From Halorientalis pallida (lineage in GTDB: Archaea > Halobacteriota > Halobacteria > Halobacteriales > Haloarculaceae): a stretch of DNA of 64,000 bases. Within the stretch, counting starts at the first letter, position 1. Each line of letters begins with the position of its first letter. Below are positions 15,596 to 24,677 of the stretch, in pieces. The DNA is taken from positions 1 to 64,000 of the forward strand of contig NZ_RDFA01000004.1 of the NCBI RefSeq assembly GCF_004118325.1, given 5' to 3'. The position numbers and the translations under genes are program-made. The notes under the pieces are model-generated. The model saw nothing but the letters and a program-made list of their open reading frames with translations. It did no database searches and was not told where the DNA came from.

Positions 15596-17341
15596 ATGCC
15601 CCCCTGGCTGTGGCTGTTCCAGGCGGCGCTGGTTCTGACCGGGGGACTGTCGGCACTGCTCGCGTACTACACCTGGGACAACCGCGAGCGGATCGGTGCA
15701 CTGCCGCTGTGTGCCACCATGGTCGGCGAACTCGTCTGGATCGGGGCGCTGCTGGTCGGGACCGCCGTCCGGGGCACACCGACGGCAGTCTTCGCCTACC
15801 AGTTCGTCGTCCCCGGTTCGAACCTGGTGGTCGTCGGCTTCTTCGTGTTTGTCCTTGAGTACACCAACCGCGAGGAGTGGGTGCGACCCCGGTACTTGCT
15901 GGCGCTCTCGGTCGTGCCGGTCGCCGCGACCCTCGTCGCGTTCACGAACCCGATCCACGGCCGCTTTTTTACAGTCGCTGGACTCGACGCGACGCGACCG
16001 ACTGGGTACCTGATCGAACCGGGCCTCGGGTTCCTCTCGAACACCGTCTTCACGTACTCGCTGGTCACAGCCGGAACGATCATGCTGCTGGGCTTCGCGG
16101 TCGACGCCGCCGCGACGTACCGCTACCAGACGGGGGCGATGCTTGTCGCCGTCGTCGTCCCCTGGATCAGCCACGTCCTCAGGACCCTGGGGCTGGTCCC
16201 GGCGGGCGTGACGCCGATCGCGTTCGCCGTCACCGGCGGCGCACTGGTCTGGGCGGTCTCCCGGGCACAGTTGCTCGACCTCGTACCCGTCGGCCGTCAC
16301 CGTGTCATCGACGACCTCAGCGCTGGTGTGTTCACCGTCGACCGCGAAGGCCGGCTCGTCGATATCAACCCGATGGGGCGGCGGTTCTTCCGACTCGATC
16401 CCGAAGAACGGGTCGTCGGGGAGCACGTCGAGGACGTCCTCGCCGACTACCCGACGGTTCGCAACTACTACGTCGCAGTCGCCGACCTCGGCGAGGAGGT
16501 GCAGTTCCAGGCGGGCCTGGACGGCCGCTACTACGAGATCGAGGCGTTTCCGCTGCGCGACGCACGCGACCGCCACGTGGGACAGACGATCATCGTCCGT
16601 GACGTGACCGAACGGACCGAGCGCGAGCAGGAACTCGAACGTCAGAACGAACGGCTCGAACGGTTCGCCAGCGTCGTCTCCCACGACCTCCGGAACCCGC
16701 TGAGCGTCATCAGCGGCCGCGCCGAGGTCGCCCGCGAGGCCGACGACGTGGACCCGCACCTCGACTCCATCGTCGAGAGCGCCGACCGGATGGGCGAGAT
16801 CATCGACGACGTCCTCGCGCTGACCCGCGACGGGGCGTTGACCCGCGAACCCGTCGCCGTCGCCGCCCTCGCGAGCGAGGCCTGGGCCCACATCGACTCC
16901 GGCGGCGCCACCCTCGTCGCGATCACCGACGAGACGGTCCGCGCGGATCGGTCCCAGCTGTCCCAGGCCTTCGAGAACCTCTTCCGGAACGCTATCGAGC
17001 ACGGCTCGACGGACAATCGCGCGAAGTCCAACGACGACACCGAACACACCGACACGGACGTGACAGTCCGGGTCGGGTCGTTCACCGACGGCGAGGTGAC
17101 CGGAATCTTCGTCGCCGACGACGGGGCCGGCTTCCCGACCGACGAGCGCCAACGCGTCCTCGAAGACGGGTTCTCGACGAGCGAACACGGAACCGGCCTC
17201 GGGCTGTCCGTCGTCTCGGACATCGCCGCCGGGCACGGCTGGGAGGTTCGCGTCACAGACTCGGAATCGGGCGGGGCACGGGTCGAACTCGTCACTGGCG
17301 AAGAGCCGACCGGCAGTGTCCGGCAACCCTCGACGGAGTGA
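15596..17341 (+). CDS. sensor histidine kinase with 7TM N-terminal domain and PAS domain
   Basis: 581 residues. Paralogue in architecture of the kinase at 4780: about 225 residues with seven membrane helices, a PAS domain (GVFTVDREGRLVDINPMGRR), a short linker coiled coil (REQELERQNERLERF), His363 in SVVSHDLRNPLSV and a HATPase with NLFRNAIEHGS, DDGAGFPTDE and GTGLGLSVV. The segment after the N box (NRAKSNDDTEHTDTDV) is an acidic insertion. All catalytic motifs are intact. The start at 15596 is chosen because a hydrophobic helix begins at once. No partner response regulator is adjacent. Confidence 0.9.
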   Translation: MPPWLWLFQAALVLTGGLSALLAYYTWDNRERIGALPLCATMVGELVWIGALLVGTAVRGTPTAVFAYQFVVPGSNLVVVGFFVFVLEYTNREEWVRPRYLLALSVVPVAATLVAFTNPIHGRFFTVAGLDATRPTGYLIEPGLGFLSNTVFTYSLVTAGTIMLLGFAVDAAATYRYQTGAMLVAVVVPWISHVLRTLGLVPAGVTPIAFAVTGGALVWAVSRAQLLDLVPVGRHRVIDDLSAGVFTVDREGRLVDINPMGRRFFRLDPEERVVGEHVEDVLADYPTVRNYYVAVADLGEEVQFQAGLDGRYYEIEAFPLRDARDRHVGQTIIVRDVTERTEREQELERQNERLERFASVVSHDLRNPLSVISGRAEVAREADDVDPHLDSIVESADRMGEIIDDVLALTRDGALTREPVAVAALASEAWAHIDSGGATLVAITDETVRADRSQLSQAFENLFRNAIEHGSTDNRAKSNDDTEHTDTDVTVRVGSFTDGEVTGIFVADDGAGFPTDERQRVLEDGFSTSEHGTGLGLSVVSDIAAGHGWEVRVTDSESGGARVELVTGEEPTGSVRQPSTE

Positions 17342-17348
17342 ACATCGC

Positions 17349-18047
17349 TTAGCCCAGCACGGCGTCGGGATCGAGACCAGCGGGCTCGTCACCGCCCACG
17401 ACCAGCGTCGGCTCCGGGCCGTTCTGGGCCAGCAGGACCGACGCACCGACCTGCAGGGGGGCGAAGACACCCGCGACGAGCGTCCCCGGTCGAGCGAGTG
17501 ACGCCCGAACCGCGACCGCGTCGTCCCCGGTCAGGTCCCGCTCGTCGACGACGCGGCCGGCGGCGGTCAGCAGGTCCTCGTGCGTGTATGTCCGGTCGGC
17601 CGTCGTCAGTGCCTGCTGGTCCGGAGCCACCGTGTCCGGCGGCATCGTCGGATTCTCGCTCCAGATGTCCCGCTCGAAGTGGATCACGTCCGGATCCGAC
17701 GGCTCGTCGGCGTAGACCACGCGCTTGGTCCCGGGCTCGACGGTTAGCCCCTCGATCGCCGCGGCGGGACCTACCACCACCCGCGGGTCCCCTTCGGGCG
17801 GGAGGCCGAACCTGACGGGTGCGCCCAGAAGCGCGGCCCCGAACACGGAGAGCAGGAGTTGTGGTGCCGGGTCGGCCGCGACCGCGACGCCCCGCTCGGG
17901 CCCAACGCCGTGATACCGGAACAGGCTGGCCGTCTTCCAGGCGTCGGTACAGAACTTGTGTGCCGTGTAGGGCTGTGACCCGTCGCCGTACACCAGCGGT
18001 TCTTTCACCCGACGCTCACGCGCGACGAGATCGCCGATGACGTCCAT
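17349..18047 (-). CDS. stand-alone N-terminal-like domain of an AMP-binding enzyme
   Basis: 232 residues. It resembles the first part of acyl-CoA synthetases: YTAHKFCTDAWKTASLFRYH then GVGPERGVAVAADPAPQLLL and VFGAALLGAPVRFGLPP. The P-loop SSGTTG-type motif, hinge and catalytic Lys are missing, so it should not adenylate substrates. It may be a truncated relict or a retained CoA/acyl-binding domain; the reading frame is open and has haloarchaeal codon use, which favours retention. CTTAAG 27 nt upstream gives a leaderless promoter. Confidence 0.65.
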   Translation of the reverse strand: MDVIGDLVARERRVKEPLVYGDGSQPYTAHKFCTDAWKTASLFRYHGVGPERGVAVAADPAPQLLLSVFGAALLGAPVRFGLPPEGDPRVVVGPAAAIEGLTVEPGTKRVVYADEPSDPDVIHFERDIWSENPTMPPDTVAPDQQALTTADRTYTHEDLLTAAGRVVDERDLTGDDAVAVRASLARPGTLVAGVFAPLQVGASVLLAQNGPEPTLVVGGDEPAGLDPDAVLG

Positions 18048-18195
18048 GTCGGGTCTAACCGCCGTGTCCGCTTAAGTCGTCTGCCACGACTCCGAGTCAC
18101 CGTCGGTCGGAAGCGAAAATCGGCGCGAGGCCGCCAAGGGGGGAAGGGGTGGGGTTACCAATAACGGTCGAATGACCGATACCGACCCCGCGCCG

Positions 18196-18257
18196 CTTGT
18201 AGTTATATATCTCGTAATATTAAGTCTAATTGTGTCGGAACGATCAAATAATTGGCC
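18196..18257. other. AT-rich island between the AMP-binding fragment and dnaJ
   Basis: A 60-base stretch far richer in A/T than its surroundings, including TTATATATCTCG, TAATATTAAG and AATAATTGG. It lies within the 239-base gap 18048-18286, just downstream of dnaJ. T-rich tracts on the minus strand could end dnaJ transcription. The TATATA could also serve as a promoter in either direction. The rest of the gap holds the promoter of the 17349 gene and nothing else I can support. Confidence 0.45.
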
Positions 18258-18286
18258 GCGCGGACGCTCGGCCGGGGAGCGAGGAC

Positions 18287-19453
18287 TCAGAAGCTGTTTT
18301 TCAGCCGCTCGAAGAAGCCCTGCTCGACGTCGACTTCCTCGCCGCCGGCCTCGGCGAACGCTTCCAGGGCCTCGCGCTGTTCGTCGTTCAGACTCTCGGG
18401 CGTGACGACCCGGACCCGCACGAACAGGTCCCCCTGGCCGCGGCCCCGGAGTCTCGGCATCCCCTTCCCCTCGAGCCTGAAGACCTCGCCGCTCTGGGTG
18501 TGTTTCGGAATCTCGAGTTCGACGGTGCCGTCGAGCGTCGACACCGCGACTGCGTCGCCGAAGACGGCCTGGGGGAACGAGATGGCGTACTCGTGATAGA
18601 GGTCCTCGCCCTCCCGGTCGAACTCGGGGTGGTCCTCGATGGCCACTTCGATCAGCAGGTCGCCGTTACGACCCCCGTCTTCGCCCGGCGCACCCTCACC
18701 CTCCATTCGGAGAGTCTGCCCGTCCTGAATCCCTGCCGGAACCTCGACCGACAGCGTCACCTCGTTGCGAACCTGCCCTTTCCCGCGACACGTGTCGCAG
18801 GTCTCGCTGTAGAGGGTCCCTTCGCCCTCACACCGCCGGCAGGTCGTCGTCTGCTGGACCCGTCCCATCGGCGTCTGCTGGACCCGGGTGACCTGCCCGC
18901 GACCCTCACACTCGGGACAGGTCCGCGATTCGCTGTCGGGTGGGTGCCCGTCGCCGTGACAGTCGGGACAGTTCTCCGGTCGGGTGATGGCGAGCTGTTT
19001 CTCGACGCCGCTCGCGGCTTCTTCGAGCGAGATAGAGAGCTCCGTCCGGAGGTCGGTCCCCTGTCGAGCGCCGCCACGACCGCCACCACCGCCGAAGAAC
19101 TGCTCGAAGATGTCGCCCATGTCGCCGAAGGGACCACCCTGTCCGAACGGGTCGCCACCGGCACCGCGCTGACCGCCTGCCCCGCCGCCAGCGCCGCCGA
19201 ACCCGCCCTGTTTCTGGGCCTGCTGGAACCGCTCGTGGCCCAGGCGGTCGTAGGCCTGCCGTTTCTCCTCGTCGGTCAGGACCTCCTTCGCCGTCTTGGC
19301 TTTCTTGAACTTCTCTTCGGCGTTCGGATCGTCGCTCACGTCGGGATGGTACTCCCGTGCCTTCTCACGATAGGCCTGCTTGATCTCGTCCTCGCTGGCG
19401 TCTCGCGACACCCCGAGTACGTCGTAGAAATCCTCGCTCATTCGTTGTCCCAC
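18287..19453 (-). CDS. dnaJ: chaperone protein DnaJ
   Basis: 388 residues. Co-chaperone that stimulates the DnaK ATPase and delivers unfolded proteins. Order: J domain (residues 4-70) with the HPD triad in REYHPDVSDD; Gly/Phe-rich linker; zinc-binding region with four CXXC modules (CPDCHGDG, CPECEGRG, CRRCEGEG, CDTCRGKG); C-terminal substrate-binding domains. Complete type I DnaJ. It has a TATA-like CTTTTCAAG about 35 nt upstream, so it can be transcribed separately from dnaK even though the gene order grpE-dnaK-dnaJ is preserved. Confidence 0.96.
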   Translation of the reverse strand: MGQRMSEDFYDVLGVSRDASEDEIKQAYREKAREYHPDVSDDPNAEEKFKKAKTAKEVLTDEEKRQAYDRLGHERFQQAQKQGGFGGAGGGAGGQRGAGGDPFGQGGPFGDMGDIFEQFFGGGGGRGGARQGTDLRTELSISLEEAASGVEKQLAITRPENCPDCHGDGHPPDSESRTCPECEGRGQVTRVQQTPMGRVQQTTTCRRCEGEGTLYSETCDTCRGKGQVRNEVTLSVEVPAGIQDGQTLRMEGEGAPGEDGGRNGDLLIEVAIEDHPEFDREGEDLYHEYAISFPQAVFGDAVAVSTLDGTVELEIPKHTQSGEVFRLEGKGMPRLRGRGQGDLFVRVRVVTPESLNDEQREALEAFAEAGGEEVDVEQGFFERLKNSF

Positions 19454-19532
19454 CCTATTCGATTGAGATACTTGAAAAGAACGGGTCCGTCACTCGGGCC
19501 AGCGACGACTCGTCTTACTCGTCCTCGTCCGA

Positions 19533-19660
19533 TTCGAAGCGCTCGCTTCGCTCGCTCTTTGAAACACCGATAGACTCGCTTCGCTCGTCTATCGAGCCGA
19601 CGAAAGCGACTCAGTTTTCGTCGTTTTCGTCGACGTCACCAGAACGCGAAGCGTTCTGGT
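19533..19660. repeat. array of four hairpins between dnaK and dnaJ
   Basis: Read in the direction of dnaK: ACCAGAACG-5 nt-CGTTCTGGT (19638-19660, 4 nt after the dnaK stop); CGACGAAA-10 nt-TTTCGTCG (19598-19623); CGATAGAC-11 nt-GTCTATCG (19568-19594); and TTCGAAGCGC-11 nt-GCTCTTTGAA (19533-19563, 8 of 10 pairs). The two 11-nt loops are identical (plus strand TCGCTTCGCTC, minus strand GAGCGAAGCGA) although their arms differ. A near-identical loop, GAGCGGAGCGA, recurs at 28200-28210. Confidence 0.7.
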
Positions 19661-19664
19661 TGGC

Positions 19665-21611
19665 TCAAGAGGACGACTCCTCGTCGTCCTCTTGAACGTC
19701 CTCGAAGTCCGCGTCGACGTACTCTTCGTCGCCGCCCTCGGGACCCGCACCGCCAGGGCCCGCACCGCCAGGGCCGGCACCCGGGCCAGCGCCCGCAGCA
19801 CCCGCACCGCCGGGACCAGCACCGCCCGCTGCCTGCTGGGCCTGCTGCTGGTACATCTGCTTGCCGATCTCCTGAAGCTGTTCGGAGAGACTCTCGGTCG
19901 CCGACTCCAGGGCTTCGGATGCCGTCTCCAGTTCCTCGCTGTCGACGTTCTCGTACTCCTCGAGGGCCTCCTGCACGCGGTCGATCTCGGCATCGATGTC
20001 GCTCTCGAGATCGGCGTCGATCTCGTCTTCGTTCTCGTCGAGCAGTTTCTCCGCGCGCTGAATCGCCGATTCGGCCTCGTTGCGCGCCTCGACGAAGTCA
20101 CGACGCTTCTGGTCTTCCTCGGCGTGTTGCTCGGCCTCCTCCTGCATCTTGTCGATCTGCTCGTCGCTGAGACCCGCGCCCCCCTCGATGGTGATCGACT
20201 GGGAGTTACCCGAGCCCTTGTCCTCGGCCTCGACGTTGACGATCCCGTTCTCGTCGATGTTGAAGCCGACCTCGATCTGCGGGGTGCCCGCGGGCGCCGG
20301 CGGGATACCCGTCAGCTGGAACTCACCGAGCAGTTCGTTCTCCTCGGCCATCTCGCGCTCACCCTGGAACACCCGTACCTGCACGGAGGTCTGGTTGTCC
20401 GCCGCGGTCGTGAAGATCTTCGACTCCTCTGTGGGAATCGTGGTGTTCTTCTCGATCAGGCGCTCGAACAGACCACCCTTGACCTCGATGCCCAGCGAGA
20501 GCGGGGTCACGTCCAGCAGGACGATGTCGTCCACGTCGCCCGAGAGGACGCCACCCTGGATGGCCGCGCCCAGCGCGACGGCCTCGTCGGGGTTGACGTT
20601 CTTCTTGGGCTCCTGGCCGGTCAGGCCCTCGACTTTCTCCTGGATCATCGGCATCCGGGTCGAGCCACCCACCAGCAGGACCTCGTCGATGTCGCTCTTG
20701 GAGTAGCCGGCGTCTTCCAGCGCCTGCTCGGTCGGGCCGACCGTCCGCTCGACCAGGTTCTCGGTCAGGGACTCGAACTTCGCGCGCGTGATCTTCTGTT
20801 CGAGGTCTTTCGGGCCGTCGTCGTCGGCCGCGATGAACGGCAGATTGACGGTGGTCTCCTTCCGGTTGGAGAGTTCGATCTTGGCCTCCTCGGCGGCCTC
20901 CGTCAGCCGCTGGAGGGCCTGCCGGTCCTCCCGGAGGTCGATGCCGTGTTCGGCCTCGAACTCGTCGGCCAGGTAGTCGATGATGGCCTCGTCCCAGTCG
21001 TCGCCACCGAGGCCGTTGTCACCGTTGGTCGCGACGACTTCGTAGACGCCGCCACCGAGATCGAGAATAGAGACGTCGAAGGTACCGCCACCGAGGTCGT
21101 AGACGAGGACGGTCTGGTCCGATTCGTCGTCCAGTCCGTAGGCCATCGAGGCCGCCGTCGGTTCGTTGATGATCCGGTCGACCTCGAACCCGGCGATCTC
21201 GCCGGCGTCTTTGGTGGCCTGGCGCTGGCGGTCGCTGAAGTACGCCGGGACCGTGATGACGGCCTTTTCGATCTCGTCACCCAGGTACTCCTCGGCGTCG
21301 CGTTTGATCTTCTGGAGGGTCATCGCCGAGACCTGTTCGGGCGTGTAATCCTCGCCGTCCATCTCGACGGTGTACCCGTCTTCGCCCATGTGGCGTTTGA
21401 TAGACTGGATCGTGTTGTCCGGGTTCTGTACGGCCTGGTTTTTCGCCGGTTTCCCGACGAGTTGCTCGCCGTCTTCGGTGAAGGCAACGATCGAGGGTGT
21501 CGTCCGGTCACCCTCGCTGTTGACGATAATCTCCGGGTCGCCCCCCTCCATCACCGCGAAGGCGCTGTTGGTGGTACCGAGGTCGATACCGAGAATTTTG
21601 TTGCTCGCCAT
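19665..21611 (-). CDS. dnaK: chaperone protein DnaK (Hsp70)
   Basis: 648 residues. ATP-driven protein folding and disaggregation. The N-terminal ATPase opens with [19 protein letters not shown] and has [20 protein letters not shown] and the [11 protein letters not shown] signature. The substrate-binding domain follows, and the C-terminus is a low-complexity Gly/Pro/Ala linker built from GGAG/PG units before an acidic end [20 protein letters not shown]. Length and motifs are complete. The promoter TTTTAA sits about 30 nt upstream of the ATG. grpE lies upstream and dnaJ downstream on the same strand. Confidence 0.97.
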   Translation of the reverse strand: MASNKILGIDLGTTNSAFAVMEGGDPEIIVNSEGDRTTPSIVAFTEDGEQLVGKPAKNQAVQNPDNTIQSIKRHMGEDGYTVEMDGEDYTPEQVSAMTLQKIKRDAEEYLGDEIEKAVITVPAYFSDRQRQATKDAGEIAGFEVDRIINEPTAASMAYGLDDESDQTVLVYDLGGGTFDVSILDLGGGVYEVVATNGDNGLGGDDWDEAIIDYLADEFEAEHGIDLREDRQALQRLTEAAEEAKIELSNRKETTVNLPFIAADDDGPKDLEQKITRAKFESLTENLVERTVGPTEQALEDAGYSKSDIDEVLLVGGSTRMPMIQEKVEGLTGQEPKKNVNPDEAVALGAAIQGGVLSGDVDDIVLLDVTPLSLGIEVKGGLFERLIEKNTTIPTEESKIFTTAADNQTSVQVRVFQGEREMAEENELLGEFQLTGIPPAPAGTPQIEVGFNIDENGIVNVEAEDKGSGNSQSITIEGGAGLSDEQIDKMQEEAEQHAEEDQKRRDFVEARNEAESAIQRAEKLLDENEDEIDADLESDIDAEIDRVQEALEEYENVDSEELETASEALESATESLSEQLQEIGKQMYQQQAQQAAGGAGPGGAGAAGAGPGAGPGGAGPGGAGPEGGDEEYVDADFEDVQEDDEESSS

Positions 21612-21639
21612 GTTGTCCCCACCTACCGGTCTGAATCGG

Positions 21640-21646
21640 TTAAAAG
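21640..21646 (-). promoter_or_regulatory. TATA box of dnaK
   Basis: Minus strand CTTTTAA, centred about 31 nt before the dnaK ATG at 21611. Transcription would begin a few bases before the start codon. No Shine-Dalgarno is visible. Confidence 0.55.
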
Positions 21647-21787
21647 TTGCTAGATTGGAGAGGATCGAACCCGACCGCTCCCACCGCTTCCGGCGTTTTA
21701 GCCCGCGAGGACGGGGAGTGACCGGGAGTTATATTACGCACCGCAATCAGCGCGGAGCTGGACGAGACCTCCGCAGAGGGACCGGCC

Positions 21788-22501
21788 TCACTCCTCGCTG
21801 ACGGTGACCTGCGCGGTGCGTATGACCTTGTCGGCCATCTCGTAGCCCGGCCGGTGGACCTCGGCGATGGTGCCGGCCGGCTGGTCGGACTCGACGCGGA
21901 GCAGGACCTCGTGACGCTGCGGATCCACGTCCTGACCCGGTTCGGGTTCGATTTCCGTGACGTTCTCCTGTCGCAGTTCCTCGTCGAACTGCCGGAGCGT
22001 GGCCTCGATCCCGTCGCGGATGTCGGCGCCCTCGTCCTGTTCCAGAGCGCGTTTCAGGTTATCCCGCACGTCGAGCAGGCGTTCCACGAGGTCCTCGGTG
22101 GCCCGCTGTTTCTCGTCCTCGCGGCGCTTTTTCATCCGCTTCTTGTAGTTTTGGAAGTCCGCCTTCGTCCGGGCGAGTTTGGACTCGAGCTCTTCTGCCT
22201 TCTCCTCCCGAGTCTCCAGTTCCGACTCCAGAGAGTCGACGCGCATCCGGAGCGACGCGATCTCGTTGGCCAGCTGCTCGTCGTCGGCCGAGGCGACGCG
22301 GTCGAGCAGGTCCCCGCCGGCCTCGAAGTCCTCGCTGGCGTCGTCGCTCCCCTCGCCGTCCTCGGCGACGTCGTCGAGCGAGTCCCACTCCGCTGCGCTC
22401 GTCCCGTCGGCGGACGCCTCGTCGTCGGGGGATGCGTCCGCCGCGTCGTCGGCTGCCGGCTCGTCGGCGTCGTCCGTTCCGGAGGCGTCCTGCTCACTCA
22501 T
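21788..22501 (-). CDS. grpE: nucleotide exchange factor GrpE
   Basis: 237 residues. Releases ADP from DnaK. The first 90 residues are an extremely acidic, disordered leader (Asp, Glu, Ala, Ser), longer than in bacterial GrpE. Then comes the long dimerising coiled coil (RMRVDSLESELETREEKAEE) and the conserved KADFQNYKKRMKKRREDEKQ segment, ending in the beta-wing (HEVLLRVESDQPAGTIAEVH). First gene of the grpE-dnaK-dnaJ cluster, 176 nt from dnaK, which has its own TATA box. Confidence 0.93.
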   Translation of the reverse strand: MSEQDASGTDDADEPAADDAADASPDDEASADGTSAAEWDSLDDVAEDGEGSDDASEDFEAGGDLLDRVASADDEQLANEIASLRMRVDSLESELETREEKAEELESKLARTKADFQNYKKRMKKRREDEKQRATEDLVERLLDVRDNLKRALEQDEGADIRDGIEATLRQFDEELRQENVTEIEPEPGQDVDPQRHEVLLRVESDQPAGTIAEVHRPGYEMADKVIRTAQVTVSEE

Positions 22502-22567
22502 GTCCGTACAGTGCTCCGCGACGGGTAAAAGGGTTCAGAAATCCGTCGCCTGCATCCGGACGCCACC

Positions 22568-23170
22568 TCAGGGCCGCACCGCGAACGTCTCGGGATTGTA
22601 CCGCAGTGCGTCCACGACGTCCCGCCAGTCGCCACGGTTACGGAGCGCGTACCGTGCCAGCGCCGGGTTGCGGATCAGTTCGAGTTCGGCCAACCGCAAG
22701 CGATCGGGCGCGTACAGGTCCGCCCAGTCGAGTCGCCGCATTCGTTCCTCCCGGTCGCTCTCGCCGTCGAAGGTGAGCCGCCCGCTCTCGACGTCGATAG
22801 TCCCGAACTGGTAGCGGGTCCAGGCGAGGTACTCGTCGAACGGCACCGTCTCGGTCGGCTCCCCCTCCCGCCGATACTGGGCGCGAAACCGCTGGTGTGG
22901 CTCGTCGCCTCCCCAGAGGTGTCCCCGAGCGAGCAGTTTCACCCACCCGTCGGTCTCCACCGCGAGGTGGTAGTCGACCCGCGCCCGCTCGTATCCCCGG
23001 GTTCGGAACTCCTGGGTCACCGACGGCCCCTGCAAGACGAGTTTGTCGGTCCGCTCGAACGGCCGCCCCGTGTCGAACGCCCGCTCGTAGACCGACGTGC
23101 ACGACCGCTCGGCGGCCGCGTCCCCGGCCCACTGCTCGGCGTCCGTCTCGTGCGGATCGACCCAGGACAT
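22568..23170 (-). CDS. conserved-looking haloarchaeal protein of unknown function
   Basis: 200 residues from the ATG at 23170 (a GTG three codons earlier is possible). It begins MSWVDPHETDAEQWAGDAAA. Many aromatic and charged residues, no membrane segment, no cysteine cluster (a single Cys in AERSCTSVYERAF). The middle holds alternating beta strands (YHLAVETDGWVKLLARGHLW). I recognise no family. It is divergent from the XPB helicase gene and downstream of grpE's upstream side; no functional inference is safe. Confidence 0.6.
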   Translation of the reverse strand: MSWVDPHETDAEQWAGDAAAERSCTSVYERAFDTGRPFERTDKLVLQGPSVTQEFRTRGYERARVDYHLAVETDGWVKLLARGHLWGGDEPHQRFRAQYRREGEPTETVPFDEYLAWTRYQFGTIDVESGRLTFDGESDREERMRRLDWADLYAPDRLRLAELELIRNPALARYALRNRGDWRDVVDALRYNPETFAVRP

Positions 23171-23282
23171 ACTCGCCACTGCGATCCAGCAACGTTTGTC
23201 GGTTTCGCCGCGTGCAGGACCAGCGTGGCCGTTCCCTCCGCCAGGCGGTGGGTTCTTTCCGTGCCCCGACGTAGGCGCGGCC

Positions 23283-24677
23283 GTGCTGACGCTCTCCTTC
23301 GAGGACGGGACGGTCCGGCTGGCCGGGGACGTGCCGACAGGGTTGCCCGGCGTCGAGCGCGACCAGCGCTCACAGACCGGGCGTGCCCCGGCCGTTCGGT
23401 ACCGCGAGATCCGGCGGGCCCTCGACGACCGTGGCGTCGCCTGCGAGGATCGCGTCCTCGACCTCCAGCCGCTCGACCTGCAGTCTACCTACGAACTCCG
23501 CGAGTACCAGCGGGCGGCGCTCGACGCCTGGCTGGAGACGGACGACACCCCGGATAGCGGAGCGGAGCGACAGCCCGCCCCCCGTGGCGTTCTGGAACTT
23601 CCGACGGGAAGCGGGAAGACGGTCATCGGGGTCGAGGCCATCGAACGGCTGGGGACGCCGACCTTGGTGGTCGTCCCGACGATCGACCTCTTAGAACAGT
23701 GGCGCGAGGAACTACAGCGGGAGTTCGACGTGCCGGTAGGCCAGTTCGGCGGCGGGAAACAGGTGTTCGAGCCCCTGACGGTGGCGACCTACGACTCGGC
23801 GTACCTCCGGGCCGACGACGTGGGCGATCGGTTCGGCCTGCTCGTCTGCGACGAGGTGCACCACCTCGGCGGCGAAGGCTACCGCGACATCGGCCGCATG
23901 TTCGCCGCGCCCGCTCGCCTCGGGTTGACCGCCACCTTCGAGCGCCCCGACGGCGCACACGAAGTGATCGAGGACCTCGTGGGCCCGGTCGTCTACCGCC
24001 TCGACGTCGACGACCTCGCCGGCGACCACCTCGCCGACTACGACCTGAAGCGGATCGAAGTCGCGCTCACCCCCGACGAACGCGAGGCCTACGAGCGTGA
24101 GCAGGGCACCTTCACCGACTACCTCGCCCAGTCGGACATCGAACTCCGGAGCGGGAGTGACTACCAGGAACTCGTCAAGCGATCCGGGACCGACCCCCGG
24201 GCCCGGGAGGCGCTGCTGGCCAAGCAACGCGCCCGCGAGATCATGATGAACGCCGACCGGAAAGTCGAGGAACTCGCGAGCATCCTCGACCGCCACCGCG
24301 AGGACCGGGTGATCGTCTTCACCGCCCACACCGATCTCGTCTACCGGCTCTCCGAACGGTTTCTGGTGCCGGCGATCACGGGCGAGACGGGTGCCGACGA
24401 GCGCCGGGAGATCCTCTCACGATTCCGCGAGGGGACCTACTCGACGGTCGTGACCGCGAACGTCCTCAACGAGGGCATCGACGTGCCCGACGCCAACGTC
24501 GCGGTCGTCCTCTCGGGCAGCGGGAGCCAGCGCGAGTTCACCCAGCGACTCGGGCGAGTCCTCCGGCCGAAAGATGGAGACGACGGCGACGGAACCGCGA
24601 GTCCGGGCCGAGCGCTCCTCTACGAAATCGTCAGTGAAGAGACGGCCGAAGAACGGGTCGCCCGACGGCGGCGCTAG
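23283..24677 (+). CDS. rad25: XPB/Rad25-type DNA helicase
   Basis: 464 residues from the GTG at 23283 (VLTLSFEDGTVRLAG). Superfamily 2 3'-5' helicase of the archaeal XPB type: Walker A VLELPTGSGKTVIGV, motif II LLVCDEVHHLGG, motif III LGLTATFERPDG, and C-terminal motifs VNEG-like TANVLNEGIDVPD and QREFTQRLGRVLRPK. An N-terminal damage-recognition-like domain precedes the helicase core, joined by a low-complexity linker (DTPDSGAERQPAPRG). Bax1, the nuclease partner of archaeal XPB, is encoded 495 nt further on the same strand. The stop overlaps that of the opposing lipoprotein gene by CTAG. Confidence 0.9.
   Translation: MLTLSFEDGTVRLAGDVPTGLPGVERDQRSQTGRAPAVRYREIRRALDDRGVACEDRVLDLQPLDLQSTYELREYQRAALDAWLETDDTPDSGAERQPAPRGVLELPTGSGKTVIGVEAIERLGTPTLVVVPTIDLLEQWREELQREFDVPVGQFGGGKQVFEPLTVATYDSAYLRADDVGDRFGLLVCDEVHHLGGEGYRDIGRMFAAPARLGLTATFERPDGAHEVIEDLVGPVVYRLDVDDLAGDHLADYDLKRIEVALTPDEREAYEREQGTFTDYLAQSDIELRSGSDYQELVKRSGTDPRAREALLAKQRAREIMMNADRKVEELASILDRHREDRVIVFTAHTDLVYRLSERFLVPAITGETGADERREILSRFREGTYSTVVTANVLNEGIDVPDANVAVVLSGSGSQREFTQRLGRVLRPKDGDDGDGTASPGRALLYEIVSEETAEERVARRRR

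Noticed and set aside
18172-18405. Small plus-strand frame beginning MTDTDPAPLVVIYLVILSLIV
   Set aside because: The hydrophobic start is caused by the AT-rich island; the second half runs into dnaJ antisense and becomes Arg-rich. Not supported as a gene.
19741-19830. Repetitive DNA at the 3' end of dnaK
   Set aside because: The repeats encode the normal Gly/Pro/Ala linker of haloarchaeal DnaK; no mobile element is needed.
19692-21653. 653-codon plus-strand frame
   Set aside because: Opposite dnaK; no motif of its own.
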